A stretch of DNA of 64,000 nucleotides from Rhodococcus sp. PAMC28707 (GCF_004795915.1 NZ_CP039253.1:992001-1056000); one strand, 5' to 3'. Shown: positions 18,135-26,222, numbered from the stretch's first letter. The notes: a model not told the origin generated them from the letters alone. Numbers and translations are program-made.

Positions 18135-19406
18135 CTAGTAGGACTCGTTGATGGCGTGTGAGATGACCGGGAGCATGGACTCGACGGTGACTTCCCGAGG
18201 ATTGCCCGGTGTGCACCAATCGTCCTGGACGTGCTCGGAGATCTTGAGTACCGACTTCTCGTCGCCCTTGATCACGTCGCCCTTGCCTGCGTATTTGCCG
18301 GTGTTCATCCGGTTCTTGCCGTAGGTTGCCGATCGGATGGAGCCGAAGTTGTCAGGGATACCGACATCCTTGGCGAGTCGAATCGCGGCCTCGACAGCGG
18401 CATCGGCGGCCTGAACGGTGGTCATGTTCTTGGTGTCGACGCCCATCGCTACGGCAATCTCGGCGTAGCGCTTGTAGCGAGAGGGCAGGTTGTACTCCCA
18501 CACCCGCGGCAGGGCGATGGCGTTGTTCAGTCCATGCGCACTGTCGTAGAAGGCGCTGATGGCATGCGAGATGGAGTGAATAACGCCCAGGCCGCCGGAG
18601 TTGAACGCCTGAGTCGCAATGTACTGGGCGTTCATCATGCCCTCACGAGCTTTCAGATTGCCCGGGTCGTACACGGCCTCGCGAAGATGCTTGGACACCA
18701 GGCCGATCGAGTAGATGGCATTGCCCAGTGAGGGCGCGAAGTCCAGACGCGACACGTACGGCTCGGCGCCGTGGGCGAGGACGTCGAATCCGCAGAATGC
18801 CGTCCACTGTTGCGGGCAGGTGTAGTACAGGAGCGGATCATCGAGTGCCAGAGTCGGAGTCGATGCCTCGTCGAAGGCAAGCCACTTGTGCGGCTTGTCC
18901 ATGTTGGAGGTATCGGTGATCACGTAGGCCCAGGAAGTCTCCGAACCGGTTCCGGCCGTGGTGGATACGGCGATATGCGGCGGGTTCTGCTTGTTGGTGG
19001 ACTTGGAGAATCCCTCGAACTCGTTGATGTTTCGGCCGTCATGAGCGACGACGACGCGGATACCTTTGGCTGCGTCGTGGCTCGAGCCGCCACCTACCGA
19101 GATGACGCTGTCGCACTTTTCCTTCTGGTACAGAGCGGCACCGTCCATGACGTTGTAGTCCTTGGGGTTGCTCTCGATCTTGTCGTAGAGAACAACCTCG
19201 ACGCCCTGGTATTCGATCTTGCCGATCAGTTCCTCGATGATGCCGGATCCGCGAAGCCCGGTGGTGACGAGCAATGCGCGCTTGAATCCGAGTTCTTTGG
19301 CCTCGACACCGAGCATGTCGTGGGCACCGACTCCTAGCTTGGCGCGGGGCAGAGGGTGGAACTCCTTGATCGGAAACTCCCAGATCTGGTTGAGCTCGAT
19401 TGCCAT
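18135..19406 (-). CDS. mno: Mno/Mdo, mycofactocin-dependent nicotinoprotein methanol dehydrogenase
   Basis: A 423-aa group III alcohol dehydrogenase of the NDMA-dependent methanol dehydrogenase family (Amycolatopsis, Mycobacterium). These decameric enzymes keep NAD(P)H bound and need mycofactocin to recycle it (family knowledge). Landmarks are AIELNQIWEFPIKEFHPLP at the N-terminus, GGGSSHDAAKG, STTAGTGSE, and metal-binding His in FDVLAHGAEP, IHSISHAISAFYD and AHGLNNAIALP. ATG start with GAGGAGA 5 bp upstream; the upstream in-frame stretch is not conserved. First gene of an apparent mno-moxR-VWA operon. Confidence 0.93.
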   Translation of the reverse strand: MAIELNQIWEFPIKEFHPLPRAKLGVGAHDMLGVEAKELGFKRALLVTTGLRGSGIIEELIGKIEYQGVEVVLYDKIESNPKDYNVMDGAALYQKEKCDSVISVGGGSSHDAAKGIRVVVAHDGRNINEFEGFSKSTNKQNPPHIAVSTTAGTGSETSWAYVITDTSNMDKPHKWLAFDEASTPTLALDDPLLYYTCPQQWTAFCGFDVLAHGAEPYVSRLDFAPSLGNAIYSIGLVSKHLREAVYDPGNLKAREGMMNAQYIATQAFNSGGLGVIHSISHAISAFYDSAHGLNNAIALPRVWEYNLPSRYKRYAEIAVAMGVDTKNMTTVQAADAAVEAAIRLAKDVGIPDNFGSIRSATYGKNRMNTGKYAGKGDVIKGDEKSVLKISEHVQDDWCTPGNPREVTVESMLPVISHAINESY

Positions 19407-19538
19407 CGGTGTCTCCTCGGTGTGTTTGGATTGCGTGGATGCCGGCTGTGATCGACGTCTCACTGATGGCAACTCTGTCGGCCCGGAGGCACTCTGTGAA
19501 CAGCTACCGACGCGAACCCTGCCTTCGCCGAAGGTGAA

Positions 19539-19554
19539 CTATCCGATCGGATAG
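19539..19554. promoter_or_regulatory. Perfect palindrome CTATCCGATCGGATAG, candidate operator for mno
   Basis: Perfect 16-bp dyad in the mno/kshB divergent spacer, 133 bp before the mno ATG. It shares CT-n2-CCGATCGG-n2-AG with the site at 15411-15426. The only other copy I noticed in the window is in front of the second alcohol-oxidation operon, which points to a common regulator, most simply the LuxR-type MnoR. Confidence 0.55.
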
Positions 19555-19612
19555 GTAGGGGTGCTGCACGGCCGATCAGGAGAGAGGGGAAAATCGACAG
19601 AAAGGAGACGAG

Positions 19613-19663
19613 ATGGCTAAACTAGAACACGTTACAATTGATCGAAAGGACACCACCGAATGA
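19613..19663 (+). CDS. Possible 16-codon leader ORF of kshB
   Basis: A short frame beginning MAKLEHVTIDRK with an excellent AAAGGAG ribosome binding site 5-6 bp upstream. Its TGA overlaps the kshB ATG (ATGA), so it could couple translation. Against it, the KstR-type operator lies inside the frame, and if transcription starts at or after that operator the leader would not be in the mRNA. Confidence 0.4.
   Translation: MAKLEHVTIDRKDTTE
19623..19636. promoter_or_regulatory. KstR-type operator upstream of kshB
   Basis: TAGAACACGTTACA matches every fixed position of the KstR consensus TnnAACnnGTTnnA. It is centred about 30 bp before the kshB ATG. KstR represses cholesterol/steroid catabolism genes in Rhodococcus and Mycobacterium, and kshB orthologues belong to that regulon (published knowledge). 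Confidence 0.75.
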
Positions 19664-20715
19664 CGACAGTCGACGTGCCCCACGGCTCCAGATCCGTACT
19701 GCTCACGGTGGCGGATGTAATCGAAGAATCAGCCGATGCGCGGTCGATCGTCTTCGATATCCCCGAAGACGCCAAGGACAAATTCACCTACAAGCCCGGG
19801 CAGTTCCTCACCCTGCGTATTCCGAGCGACCGGACCGGCTCGGTCGCTCGGTGCTACTCCTTGGCAAGCTCACCCCACCGCGACGCCCGTCCCAAGGTGA
19901 CGATCAAGCGCACGTCCGACGGTTACGGATCCAACTGGGTATGCGACAACGTGAAGACCGGCGATACCATCGAGGTGCTTCCGCCGTCGGGACGGTTCAC
20001 CCCGGCAGATCTGGACGAGAACTTCCTGCTGTTCGGCGCAGGATCGGGAATCACGCCGGTGATCTCGATTTTGAAGTCCGCGCTGGGAGAGGGCACCGGG
20101 AAGGTATTTCTCTTCTACGCTAATCGTGATGGGGACTCGGTCATCTTTGCCGAAGAACTTCGTGCTCTCGCAACCGAATATCCCCGCCGACTCGTCGTCT
20201 TGCACTGGCTCGAATCACTGCAGGGCCTTCCGACGGTCGATCAACTCGCAACATTCGCCGCACCGTTCCGCGAGTACCGCGCGTTTATGTGTGGACCCGC
20301 GCCCTTCATGGATGCGGTGCACAAGGCACTCTCCTCGGGCGGATTCCCTCGCGATAACGTGCACAGCGAGGTGTTCCTGTCCCTTGCCGGGGACCCGTTC
20401 ACCGATGCCCCCGAGATCGAACTGACCGACGACGACACTGCTTCGGCTGCCACCGTCGAGGTCGAACTCGATGGCGAAACCCACACACTCTCGTGGCCGC
20501 GGAAACAGACACTCGTGGACGTGATGTTGGCTGGCGGACTAGACGTCCCGTACTCCTGCAGAGAGGGCGAATGCGGATCCTGCGCATGCACCCTCTCCGC
20601 CGGCGAAGTGACGATGGACAACTGCGAAGTCCTCGACGACGAAGACATAGCCGAGGGCATGATCCTCGGCTGCCAAGCTCACCCGGTCAGCGATCACCTG
20701 AAGATCGAGTTCTGA
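19660..20715 (+). CDS. kshB: KshB, reductase of 3-ketosteroid 9-alpha-hydroxylase
   Basis: A 351-aa ferredoxin-reductase. The FAD-binding domain carries RCYSLASSP, the NAD-binding domain FGAGSGITPVISI and MCGPAPFMDAV, and the C-terminal plant-type 2Fe-2S domain CREGECGSCAC with a fourth Cys at LGCQ. The N-terminus VDVPHGSRSVLLTV and the domain order match KshB/HmpF, which passes NADH electrons to the oxygenase KshA in steroid ring opening. No kshA is in the window. AAGGA lies 9-10 bp before the ATG. Confidence 0.88.
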   Translation: MTTVDVPHGSRSVLLTVADVIEESADARSIVFDIPEDAKDKFTYKPGQFLTLRIPSDRTGSVARCYSLASSPHRDARPKVTIKRTSDGYGSNWVCDNVKTGDTIEVLPPSGRFTPADLDENFLLFGAGSGITPVISILKSALGEGTGKVFLFYANRDGDSVIFAEELRALATEYPRRLVVLHWLESLQGLPTVDQLATFAAPFREYRAFMCGPAPFMDAVHKALSSGGFPRDNVHSEVFLSLAGDPFTDAPEIELTDDDTASAATVEVELDGETHTLSWPRKQTLVDVMLAGGLDVPYSCREGECGSCACTLSAGEVTMDNCEVLDDEDIAEGMILGCQAHPVSDHLKIEF

Positions 20716-21017
20716 CCAGCGGACAATCTCCAGGGCTCAGCGAACACCGTGATCGGTTGTGACGCCGACGCTGCCGAATAAGCAGACACCGAGGTTCGCG
20801 TGACCGTGGTGTCCGGGTCGTGTGCGAACGGACCGGAGACGATGACGTTGGTGAAGCCGGCAGCCTCCAGCACCTCGACTGCGGTGGGAGCGGTGTCCCC
20901 GGTGACGTCGGGCACTGTCACGGGTGTCGTTGCCGCAGCCGCCAGCGATGCACCCCCGACCGACAAGGCTCCTGCCGCTACGACGACTGCAATGACTTTC
21001 CTTATAGAGTGACGCAT
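20694..21017 (-). CDS. Small secreted PASTA-like protein
   Basis: A 107-aa protein. A signal peptide is clear: MRHSIRKV, a hydrophobic alanine/valine stretch, then a likely cut after SLAAAA. The mature part, about 78 residues, has the PASTA pattern VPDVTGDTAPTAVEVLEAAGF followed by a beta-rich tail. Free secreted PASTA domains may bind peptidoglycan or compete with Ser/Thr-kinase sensors (inference). The ATG is fixed by AAGGAG 7 bp upstream. Its 3' end overlaps the kshB end by 22 bp, tail to tail. Confidence 0.72.
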   Translation of the reverse strand: MRHSIRKVIAVVVAAGALSVGGASLAAAATTPVTVPDVTGDTAPTAVEVLEAAGFTNVIVSGPFAHDPDTTVTRTSVSAYSAASASQPITVFAEPWRLSAGQNSIFR

Positions 21018-21024
21018 CTGGACT

Positions 21025-21056
21025 CCTTGTGAGGCGAAAGCGATTACCCCACAAGG
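21025..21056 (-). promoter_or_regulatory. Hairpin sequestering the PASTA gene ribosome binding site
   Basis: On the minus-strand RNA, CCUUGUG pairs with CACAAGG over an 18-nt loop. The 3' arm contains most of the AAGGAG Shine-Dalgarno sequence of the PASTA-like gene, with the ATG 7 nt downstream. Such a fold would hide the start until melted or rearranged (inference). Confidence 0.45.
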
Positions 21057-21238
21057 TTGATCTCGAATCCTGGCTATCTGCCTCGACGAAGCTGGGAAGT
21101 TGCGGTGAGTTGTCAGGACCCGTCGATCGGACTGCGGCCGACGACGCCATCGCGACAAGGTAGATCAGTCCGACTAACCAGAATGCGACACCGACCGGCA
21201 GTGGACGCGGCATCCGGCCGCGAGAGGTAATGGCAATG

Positions 21239-21262
21239 CACGTGGTCGACGTCGACCACGTG
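21239..21262. promoter_or_regulatory. Perfect 24-bp palindrome
   Basis: A CACGTG box at each end flanks GGTCGACGTCGACC; all 24 bases are self-complementary. It lies 222 bp before the PASTA-like gene and beyond the stop of the racemase gene. Function unknown; an operator for a dimeric or tetrameric regulator is the simplest idea. Confidence 0.6.
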
Positions 21263-21374
21263 GGTCCATTCTTCCCTTTCGACGGTAATACGTTGCTTCA
21301 ACTAATGATATTGCGCCTTGTCTCCACACCCGCTACCGCAAGCGCGTACAGAGTCCTACCGATCTGTCATGCGA

Positions 21375-22142
21375 TCACTTGCAGATCGACTGGTTGCTCA
21401 ACAGTCGGCCTTCGCGGTGCGCAAGCGCACTGACCGGCAGCTCTCCTCGCCGATCGCTGAGGAAGACCGTCAGCTGACTCGACCCGGTTGACAAGCGACC
21501 CGTAGAGTCGCTCCGCCGAAGCGTCTGCCGCGCAACGGCCTCTGCGCTGTCGAACAGGCGCACGTTGTCCGGCAACAGAGAAGTGATCTCGTTCGACACC
21601 AACGGATAGTGAGTACAACCGAGAACGACGGCATCGACATCTGCCGGCGTGGCAGCGACCGCAATTCGGATCGCCGCCGAGATCGCCGCCGCGTCGCCCC
21701 GGTCGATGGAATCCGCGAGACCGTGGCACGCGACCGAAGTGACGGACCGACCCGTCGCGAACTCCTCGATCAAGCGCGCTTGATACGCACTGGCCGTCGT
21801 TGCAGCCGTTGCCCAGACCGCGATCCGATCACTTGCTGCCGCAGCGGGCTTGATCGCTGGGACAGTGCCGATCACCGGAATCGCGTCACCGAGGTGGCGA
21901 CGGACATGCGCCAAGGCCGTCACACTCGCGGTGTTGCACGGCAACACGATCACCTCGGCTCCCGATGACACAGCGCGATCGGCAGCATTCACCACGCGAT
22001 CGATCACCCACCCATCAGGTTTCGGGCCCCATGGGGCCCCGTCGGGATCCATCAGCAGAATCAGATCGAGATCGGGACGCAGCTCTCTCAAGCGTGCAGC
22101 CGTCGGCAGCAAGCCGAGCCCCGAGTCGATCAATCCGACCAT
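21375..22142 (-). CDS. MurI-like aspartate/glutamate racemase
   Basis: A 255-aa Asp/Glu racemase superfamily protein. GLIDSGLGLLP replaces the usual GVFDSGVGGL. Both catalytic cysteines are in place, in LPCNTASV and VLGCTHYP. It is probably a second, diverged MurI: glutamate racemase supplying D-Glu for peptidoglycan or another amino acid racemase. It starts 11 bp after the metB stop (ATG; a GTG one codon earlier is equally possible), so it is likely co-transcribed with metB. Confidence 0.75.
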   Translation of the reverse strand: MVGLIDSGLGLLPTAARLRELRPDLDLILLMDPDGAPWGPKPDGWVIDRVVNAADRAVSSGAEVIVLPCNTASVTALAHVRRHLGDAIPVIGTVPAIKPAAAASDRIAVWATAATTASAYQARLIEEFATGRSVTSVACHGLADSIDRGDAAAISAAIRIAVAATPADVDAVVLGCTHYPLVSNEITSLLPDNVRLFDSAEAVARQTLRRSDSTGRLSTGSSQLTVFLSDRRGELPVSALAHREGRLLSNQSICK

Positions 22143-22153
22143 CACTGGGTGTG

Positions 22154-23359
22154 TCAGCCCAGTGCCTGCTCGAGATCGCCGATCAGATCAGCGGCGTCTT
22201 CGATACCTACCGACAAGCGAACGAGATTGTCGGGAACCTCGAGCAGCGACCCTGCCGTCGACGCATGAGTCATCGCTCCGGGGTGTTCGATGAGTGATTC
22301 CACACCACCGAGGGACTCCGCGAGGGTGAAGATCTCGGTGCGAGCACAGAAGTCGAGCGCTGCCTGCTGACCGCCGCCGAGCAGCACCGAAATCATGCCG
22401 CCGAAGCGTCGCATCTGCTTTGCCGCGACCTGATGCGAAGGGTGTTCCGGCAATCCGGGGTAGATGACCTGTGAGATCGCCGGATGACTGTTCAGCATCT
22501 CGACGAGCTTTTCGGCATTGTCGCTGTGACGCTCCATTCGCAACGCGAGCGTCTTGATGCCGCGCAGAGTCAAAAATGCGTCGAACGGTCCTGGAACTCC
22601 ACCGGCCCCGTTCTGCAGAAACGCGAAGGCCGCGTCGAGCTCTTCGTCATCGGTGATCAGTGCCCCGCCGACGACGTCGGAGTGTCCGCCGATGTATTTC
22701 GTCGTCGAATGCAGCACGACGTCTGCACCGAGTGAAAGTGGCTGCTGCAAGTAGGGCGAGGCGAAAGTATTGTCCACGACCAACTTCGCGTTCGAGCCGT
22801 GAGCGACCTCCGCGAGTGCCTCGATGTCGCCGATGTTGAGCAGCGGGTTGGTAGGTGTCTCGACCCACACCAGCTTGGTATTCGGCCGAATCGCCTGACG
22901 AACGGCATCGACATCGGACACTGCCGCGACGGAGTACTCGATACCCCACTGGGTGAAAACCTTGTCGATCAGGCGGAAGGTGCCGCCGTAAGCGTCATTC
23001 GGAATGACGAGGTGGTCGCCGGGTCGCAGGGCCGCACGAAGGAGGCAATCCGTGGCCGCCATGCCCGAGGAGAAGGCTCGGCCGTAGGTGCCGGATTCGA
23101 TCGCGGCAAGGTTGGCTTCGAGCGGCCGACGCGTTGGGTTTCCGGTGCGGGCGTACTCGAACCCACTGCGCATGCCGCCGACGCCGTCCTGAGCGAACGT
23201 CGAGCTGGCATAGATCGGCACGTTGACCGCACCGGTCAACGGATCGGGCTCGTACCCCGCGTGCACCGCCTTGGTGGAAAACCCCTGCTTATCACCCTGG
23301 GTCGTTCCGCTGGCTCCACTCCCGGACGTGCTGTCTGCCTTGCTGCGCTGCTCACTCAT
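22154..23359 (-). CDS. metB: Cystathionine gamma-synthase
   Basis: A 401-aa PLP enzyme of transsulfuration that joins O-succinyl/acetyl-homoserine with cysteine. KAVHAGYEPDPLTGAVNVPI is the family N-terminus, YARTGNPTRRPLEANLAAIE the substrate/PLP loop, and the PLP lysine is in HSTTKYIGGHSD. The first 25 residues are a Ser/Gly-rich extension. ATG chosen because the upstream in-frame stretch has no family resemblance. It faces gcdH across 122 bp. With cbs nearby the block resembles Rv1077-Rv1079. Confidence 0.92.
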   Translation of the reverse strand: MSEQRSKADSTSGSGASGTTQGDKQGFSTKAVHAGYEPDPLTGAVNVPIYASSTFAQDGVGGMRSGFEYARTGNPTRRPLEANLAAIESGTYGRAFSSGMAATDCLLRAALRPGDHLVIPNDAYGGTFRLIDKVFTQWGIEYSVAAVSDVDAVRQAIRPNTKLVWVETPTNPLLNIGDIEALAEVAHGSNAKLVVDNTFASPYLQQPLSLGADVVLHSTTKYIGGHSDVVGGALITDDEELDAAFAFLQNGAGGVPGPFDAFLTLRGIKTLALRMERHSDNAEKLVEMLNSHPAISQVIYPGLPEHPSHQVAAKQMRRFGGMISVLLGGGQQAALDFCARTEIFTLAESLGGVESLIEHPGAMTHASTAGSLLEVPDNLVRLSVGIEDAADLIGDLEQALG

Positions 23360-23481
23360 GGCTTCCAGACTAATAGGTGCAGGAAATGGGTAGCCTGCGG
23401 GAGACTCAGCCGCACGAAATTTTCGGCGGCAACACTCATCCACGCCAGCGGAGAACACCGCCGGAAGAAACGAGGCACACC

Positions 23482-24669
23482 GTGGCCGACTCGACACCCC
23501 ACAGCTCGCAGAGCGTCGAAGAATTGTTCGCGCTCGATTCTCTCTTGGACTCCGAAGAACGTCAGATTCGCGAGACGGTCCGCAAGTTGGGCAACGAGCG
23601 CGTCCGCCCGCACTTGGCGCAATGGTACGAGGCGGGCACTGTCCCCGCTCGCGAGCTTGCGAAGGAACTGGGCTCACTCGGCCTGCTCGGTATGCACTTG
23701 GAGGGTTACGGCTGCGCTGGAACCTCAGCGACGGCATACGGATTGGCCTGTATGGAACTCGAAGCAATGGACTCCGGGATTCGCAGCCTCGTCTCTGTGC
23801 AAGGTTCGCTGGCGATGTTCGCGATCTGGAAGTTCGGCTCCGAGGAGCAGAAGCAGCAGTGGCTCCCGTCGATGGCCGAGGGGTCGAGCATCGGATGCTT
23901 CGGGTTGACCGAGGCGGACTTCGGCTCGAACCCCAGCGGCATGAGGACCAGAGCGAAAAAGGACGGTAGCGACTGGATCCTCAACGGCAGCAAGATGTGG
24001 ATCACCAACGGCCCGATCGCCGATGTCGCAGTCGTCTGGGCACAGACCGATGACAAAATTCGCGGCTTCGTCGTACCGACGGACACTCCGGGCTTCACCG
24101 CGAATACCGTGAAGAACAAATTGTCGCTTCGCGCGTCCATCACCGGTGAACTCGTGCTCGAGGACGTCAGGCTTCCCCACGACGCGATGCTCCCCGAGGC
24201 CCGCGGGCTCAGCGGCCCGCTCGGGTGCCTCAACGAGGCACGCTTCGGCATCATTTTCGGTGCCATGGGAGCGGCCCGCGATTGCATGGAATCGGCGATC
24301 GAGTATGCCCAGACCCGAGAGGTGTTCGACAAGCCCCTGGCCGCCTACCAGCTGACCCAGGCAAAGCTTGCGAACATGGCCCTCGAGCTCGGCAAGGGTC
24401 AACTCCTCGCACTCCACCTCGGGCGCCTGAAGGACAAGGGCGAACTGCGCGGTGAGCAAGTATCGGTCGGCAAACTCAACAATGTGCGGGAGGCGATCAA
24501 GATCGCCCGTGAATGTCGAACAATTCTGGGCGCCAACGGAATCACGCTGGAGTACCCGGTGCTACGGCACGCCAACAACCTCGAGTCCGTCCTCACCTAC
24601 GAGGGCACGTCCGAGGTACATCAGTTGGTGGTGGGCCAAGCGCTGACCGGGTCGAGCGCGGTCCGATAG
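23482..24669 (+). CDS. gcdH: Glutaryl-CoA dehydrogenase-like acyl-CoA dehydrogenase
   Basis: A 395-aa flavoprotein that oxidizes and decarboxylates glutaryl-CoA to crotonyl-CoA in lysine/tryptophan breakdown (family role). FGLTEADFGSNPSGMRTRA and KMWITNGPIADVAVVWA are the FAD-domain signatures, and the catalytic Glu lies in TYEGTSEVHQL. The region after GLLGMHLEGYGCAG and ILGANGITLEYPVLRH is typical of the GcdH branch. GTG start with GAGG 6 bp upstream; the upstream in-frame sequence is not conserved. Ends against a strong hairpin shared with cbs. Confidence 0.82.
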   Translation: MADSTPHSSQSVEELFALDSLLDSEERQIRETVRKLGNERVRPHLAQWYEAGTVPARELAKELGSLGLLGMHLEGYGCAGTSATAYGLACMELEAMDSGIRSLVSVQGSLAMFAIWKFGSEEQKQQWLPSMAEGSSIGCFGLTEADFGSNPSGMRTRAKKDGSDWILNGSKMWITNGPIADVAVVWAQTDDKIRGFVVPTDTPGFTANTVKNKLSLRASITGELVLEDVRLPHDAMLPEARGLSGPLGCLNEARFGIIFGAMGAARDCMESAIEYAQTREVFDKPLAAYQLTQAKLANMALELGKGQLLALHLGRLKDKGELRGEQVSVGKLNNVREAIKIARECRTILGANGITLEYPVLRHANNLESVLTYEGTSEVHQLVVGQALTGSSAVR

Positions 24670-24679
24670 GCGCTCGGGG

Positions 24680-24725
24680 CACGTGAGTGGAATTTGCGCC
24701 CGAGGCGGGAAATTCCACTCACGTG
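24680..24725. terminator. Hairpin between converging gcdH and cbs
   Basis: Perfect 16-bp inverted repeat CACGTGAGTGGAATTT with a 14-nt loop, just after gcdH and just before the cbs stop. It should act as a bidirectional terminator, though it lacks a long U tract. Confidence 0.7.
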
Positions 24726-24728
24726 GGG

Positions 24729-26114
24729 CTATGCGCCCTTGCTGAGGAATCCGAGAAGATCGTGGCGGGTGATGACGCCGACCGGCTTGCCTTCTTCGAC
24801 GACCATGAGGGCATCGGTCTCCCCCAGCGCCTTCGTCGCGTCGGATACGTGCTCGCCTGCTCCGATGAGCGGGAACGGCTCGCTCATATGCTTGGCCACG
24901 GGATCGGCGAGTGCCGCGCGTCCTTCGAAGACTGCACTGAGCAGATCACGTTCGGTGACGCTTCCTGCAACCTCTCCTGCCATGACGGGCGGCTCGGCGC
25001 CGACGACGGGCATCTGCGAGACGCCGTATTCACGGAGAATTTCGATGGCGTCGCGGACCGTCTCGGACGGATGCGTGTGCACCAGCGCCGGTAGCGCACC
25101 GGATTTGCCCCGCAGGACGTCGCCGACCGACGGTTCATCGGTATTACCGTCGAGACGTGAGCGCAGAAATCCGTACGAGGACATCCAGTCGTCGTTGAAG
25201 ATCTTCGCCAGGTAACCGCGGCCACCGTCGGGTAAGAGCACGACGACGAGCGCATCGGGGCCTTCACGCTCGGCAACCTTGATCGCAGCTACCGCTGCCA
25301 TGCCGCAGGATCCGCCGACCAGCAGTCCTTCTTCCCGGGCCAAACGTCGTGTCATGTCGAACGAGTCCGCATCCGATACCGCGATGATTTCGTCGGGGAT
25401 CGACGGGTCGTACGCGGTCGGCCAGAAGTCCTCGCCGACGCCCTCGACGAGGTACGGACGGCCGGTACCGCCTGAGTAGACCGACCCTTCAGGGTCGACG
25501 CCAACGACCTTGACCTTGCCGCCGGACATCTCCTTGAGGTACTTACCTGTTCCGGAGATGGTGCCGCCGGTACCGACTCCCGCAACGAAGTGGGTGATCT
25601 TGCCGTCTGTATCGGCCCAGATCTCGGGGCCGGTGGTCTCGTAATGGCTCTGAGGGCCTGCTGGGTTGGCGTACTGATTCGGCTTCCAGGCTCCGTCGAT
25701 TTCCCGCACGAGACGGTCGGAAACGCTGTAGTAGCTGTTCGGATCCTCCGGTGCGACGGCAGTCGGGCAGACCACGACCTCGGCGCCGTACGCACGAAGC
25801 ACGTTGCGCTTGTCCTCCCCGACCTTGTCGGGGCAGACGAAGACACACTTGTAACCCCGCTGCTGAGCTACCAGAGCCAACCCGACCCCGGTGTTACCGG
25901 AGGTGGGCTCGACGATCGTCCCACCGGGCTTCAGCTCTCCTGCAGCTTCGGCGGCGTCGATCATCTTGATCGCGATGCGGTCCTTGGACGAGCCACCGGG
26001 GTTGAGGTATTCGATCTTGGCAGCGACCGTCCCTGCGTTGTCGCCGACAACGGAGGACAGCTTGACCAACGGAGTGTTGCCGATGAGTTCGGTGACGTGC
26101 TGAGCAATGCGCAT
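24729..26114 (-). CDS. cbs: Cystathionine beta-synthase
   Basis: A 461-aa PLP enzyme that condenses serine and homocysteine to cystathionine. The N-terminal fold-type II domain has IGNTPLVKL, the PLP lysine in GGSSKDRIAIKM, TSGNTGVGLALVA, and the phosphate loop GVGTGGTISGTGKYL. The C-terminal tail, from about residue 335, carries a pair of CBS domains (VSQMPVVG and DALMVVEEGKPVGVITRHDLL) likely to bind an adenosyl ligand. ATG begins MRIAQHVTELIGN as in family members. Confidence 0.93.
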   Translation of the reverse strand: MRIAQHVTELIGNTPLVKLSSVVGDNAGTVAAKIEYLNPGGSSKDRIAIKMIDAAEAAGELKPGGTIVEPTSGNTGVGLALVAQQRGYKCVFVCPDKVGEDKRNVLRAYGAEVVVCPTAVAPEDPNSYYSVSDRLVREIDGAWKPNQYANPAGPQSHYETTGPEIWADTDGKITHFVAGVGTGGTISGTGKYLKEMSGGKVKVVGVDPEGSVYSGGTGRPYLVEGVGEDFWPTAYDPSIPDEIIAVSDADSFDMTRRLAREEGLLVGGSCGMAAVAAIKVAEREGPDALVVVLLPDGGRGYLAKIFNDDWMSSYGFLRSRLDGNTDEPSVGDVLRGKSGALPALVHTHPSETVRDAIEILREYGVSQMPVVGAEPPVMAGEVAGSVTERDLLSAVFEGRAALADPVAKHMSEPFPLIGAGEHVSDATKALGETDALMVVEEGKPVGVITRHDLLGFLSKGA

Positions 26115-26222
26115 TCCTACATCTTCCCAGACGCCACCGCGGGCGGCTTCTCGGTACCGCCGAGGCACGTGTGGTTCGTTGCATACGATGGACGGCATGG
26201 CGCAGAAAGAAAAGGACCTCGA

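Larger units (their letters stand above)
21018..21374. other. 357-bp intergenic stretch with two structured elements
   Basis: No credible gene. It holds the hairpin at 21025-21056 over the PASTA gene ribosome binding site and the 24-bp palindrome at 21239-21262. Short frames here lack ribosome binding sites and family resemblance. Confidence 0.6.

Noticed and set aside
25590..26222. Upstream extension of the SGNH hydrolase frame
   Set aside because: It is antisense to cbs; the GTG with AAGGA at 26223 gives a complete SGNH protein.
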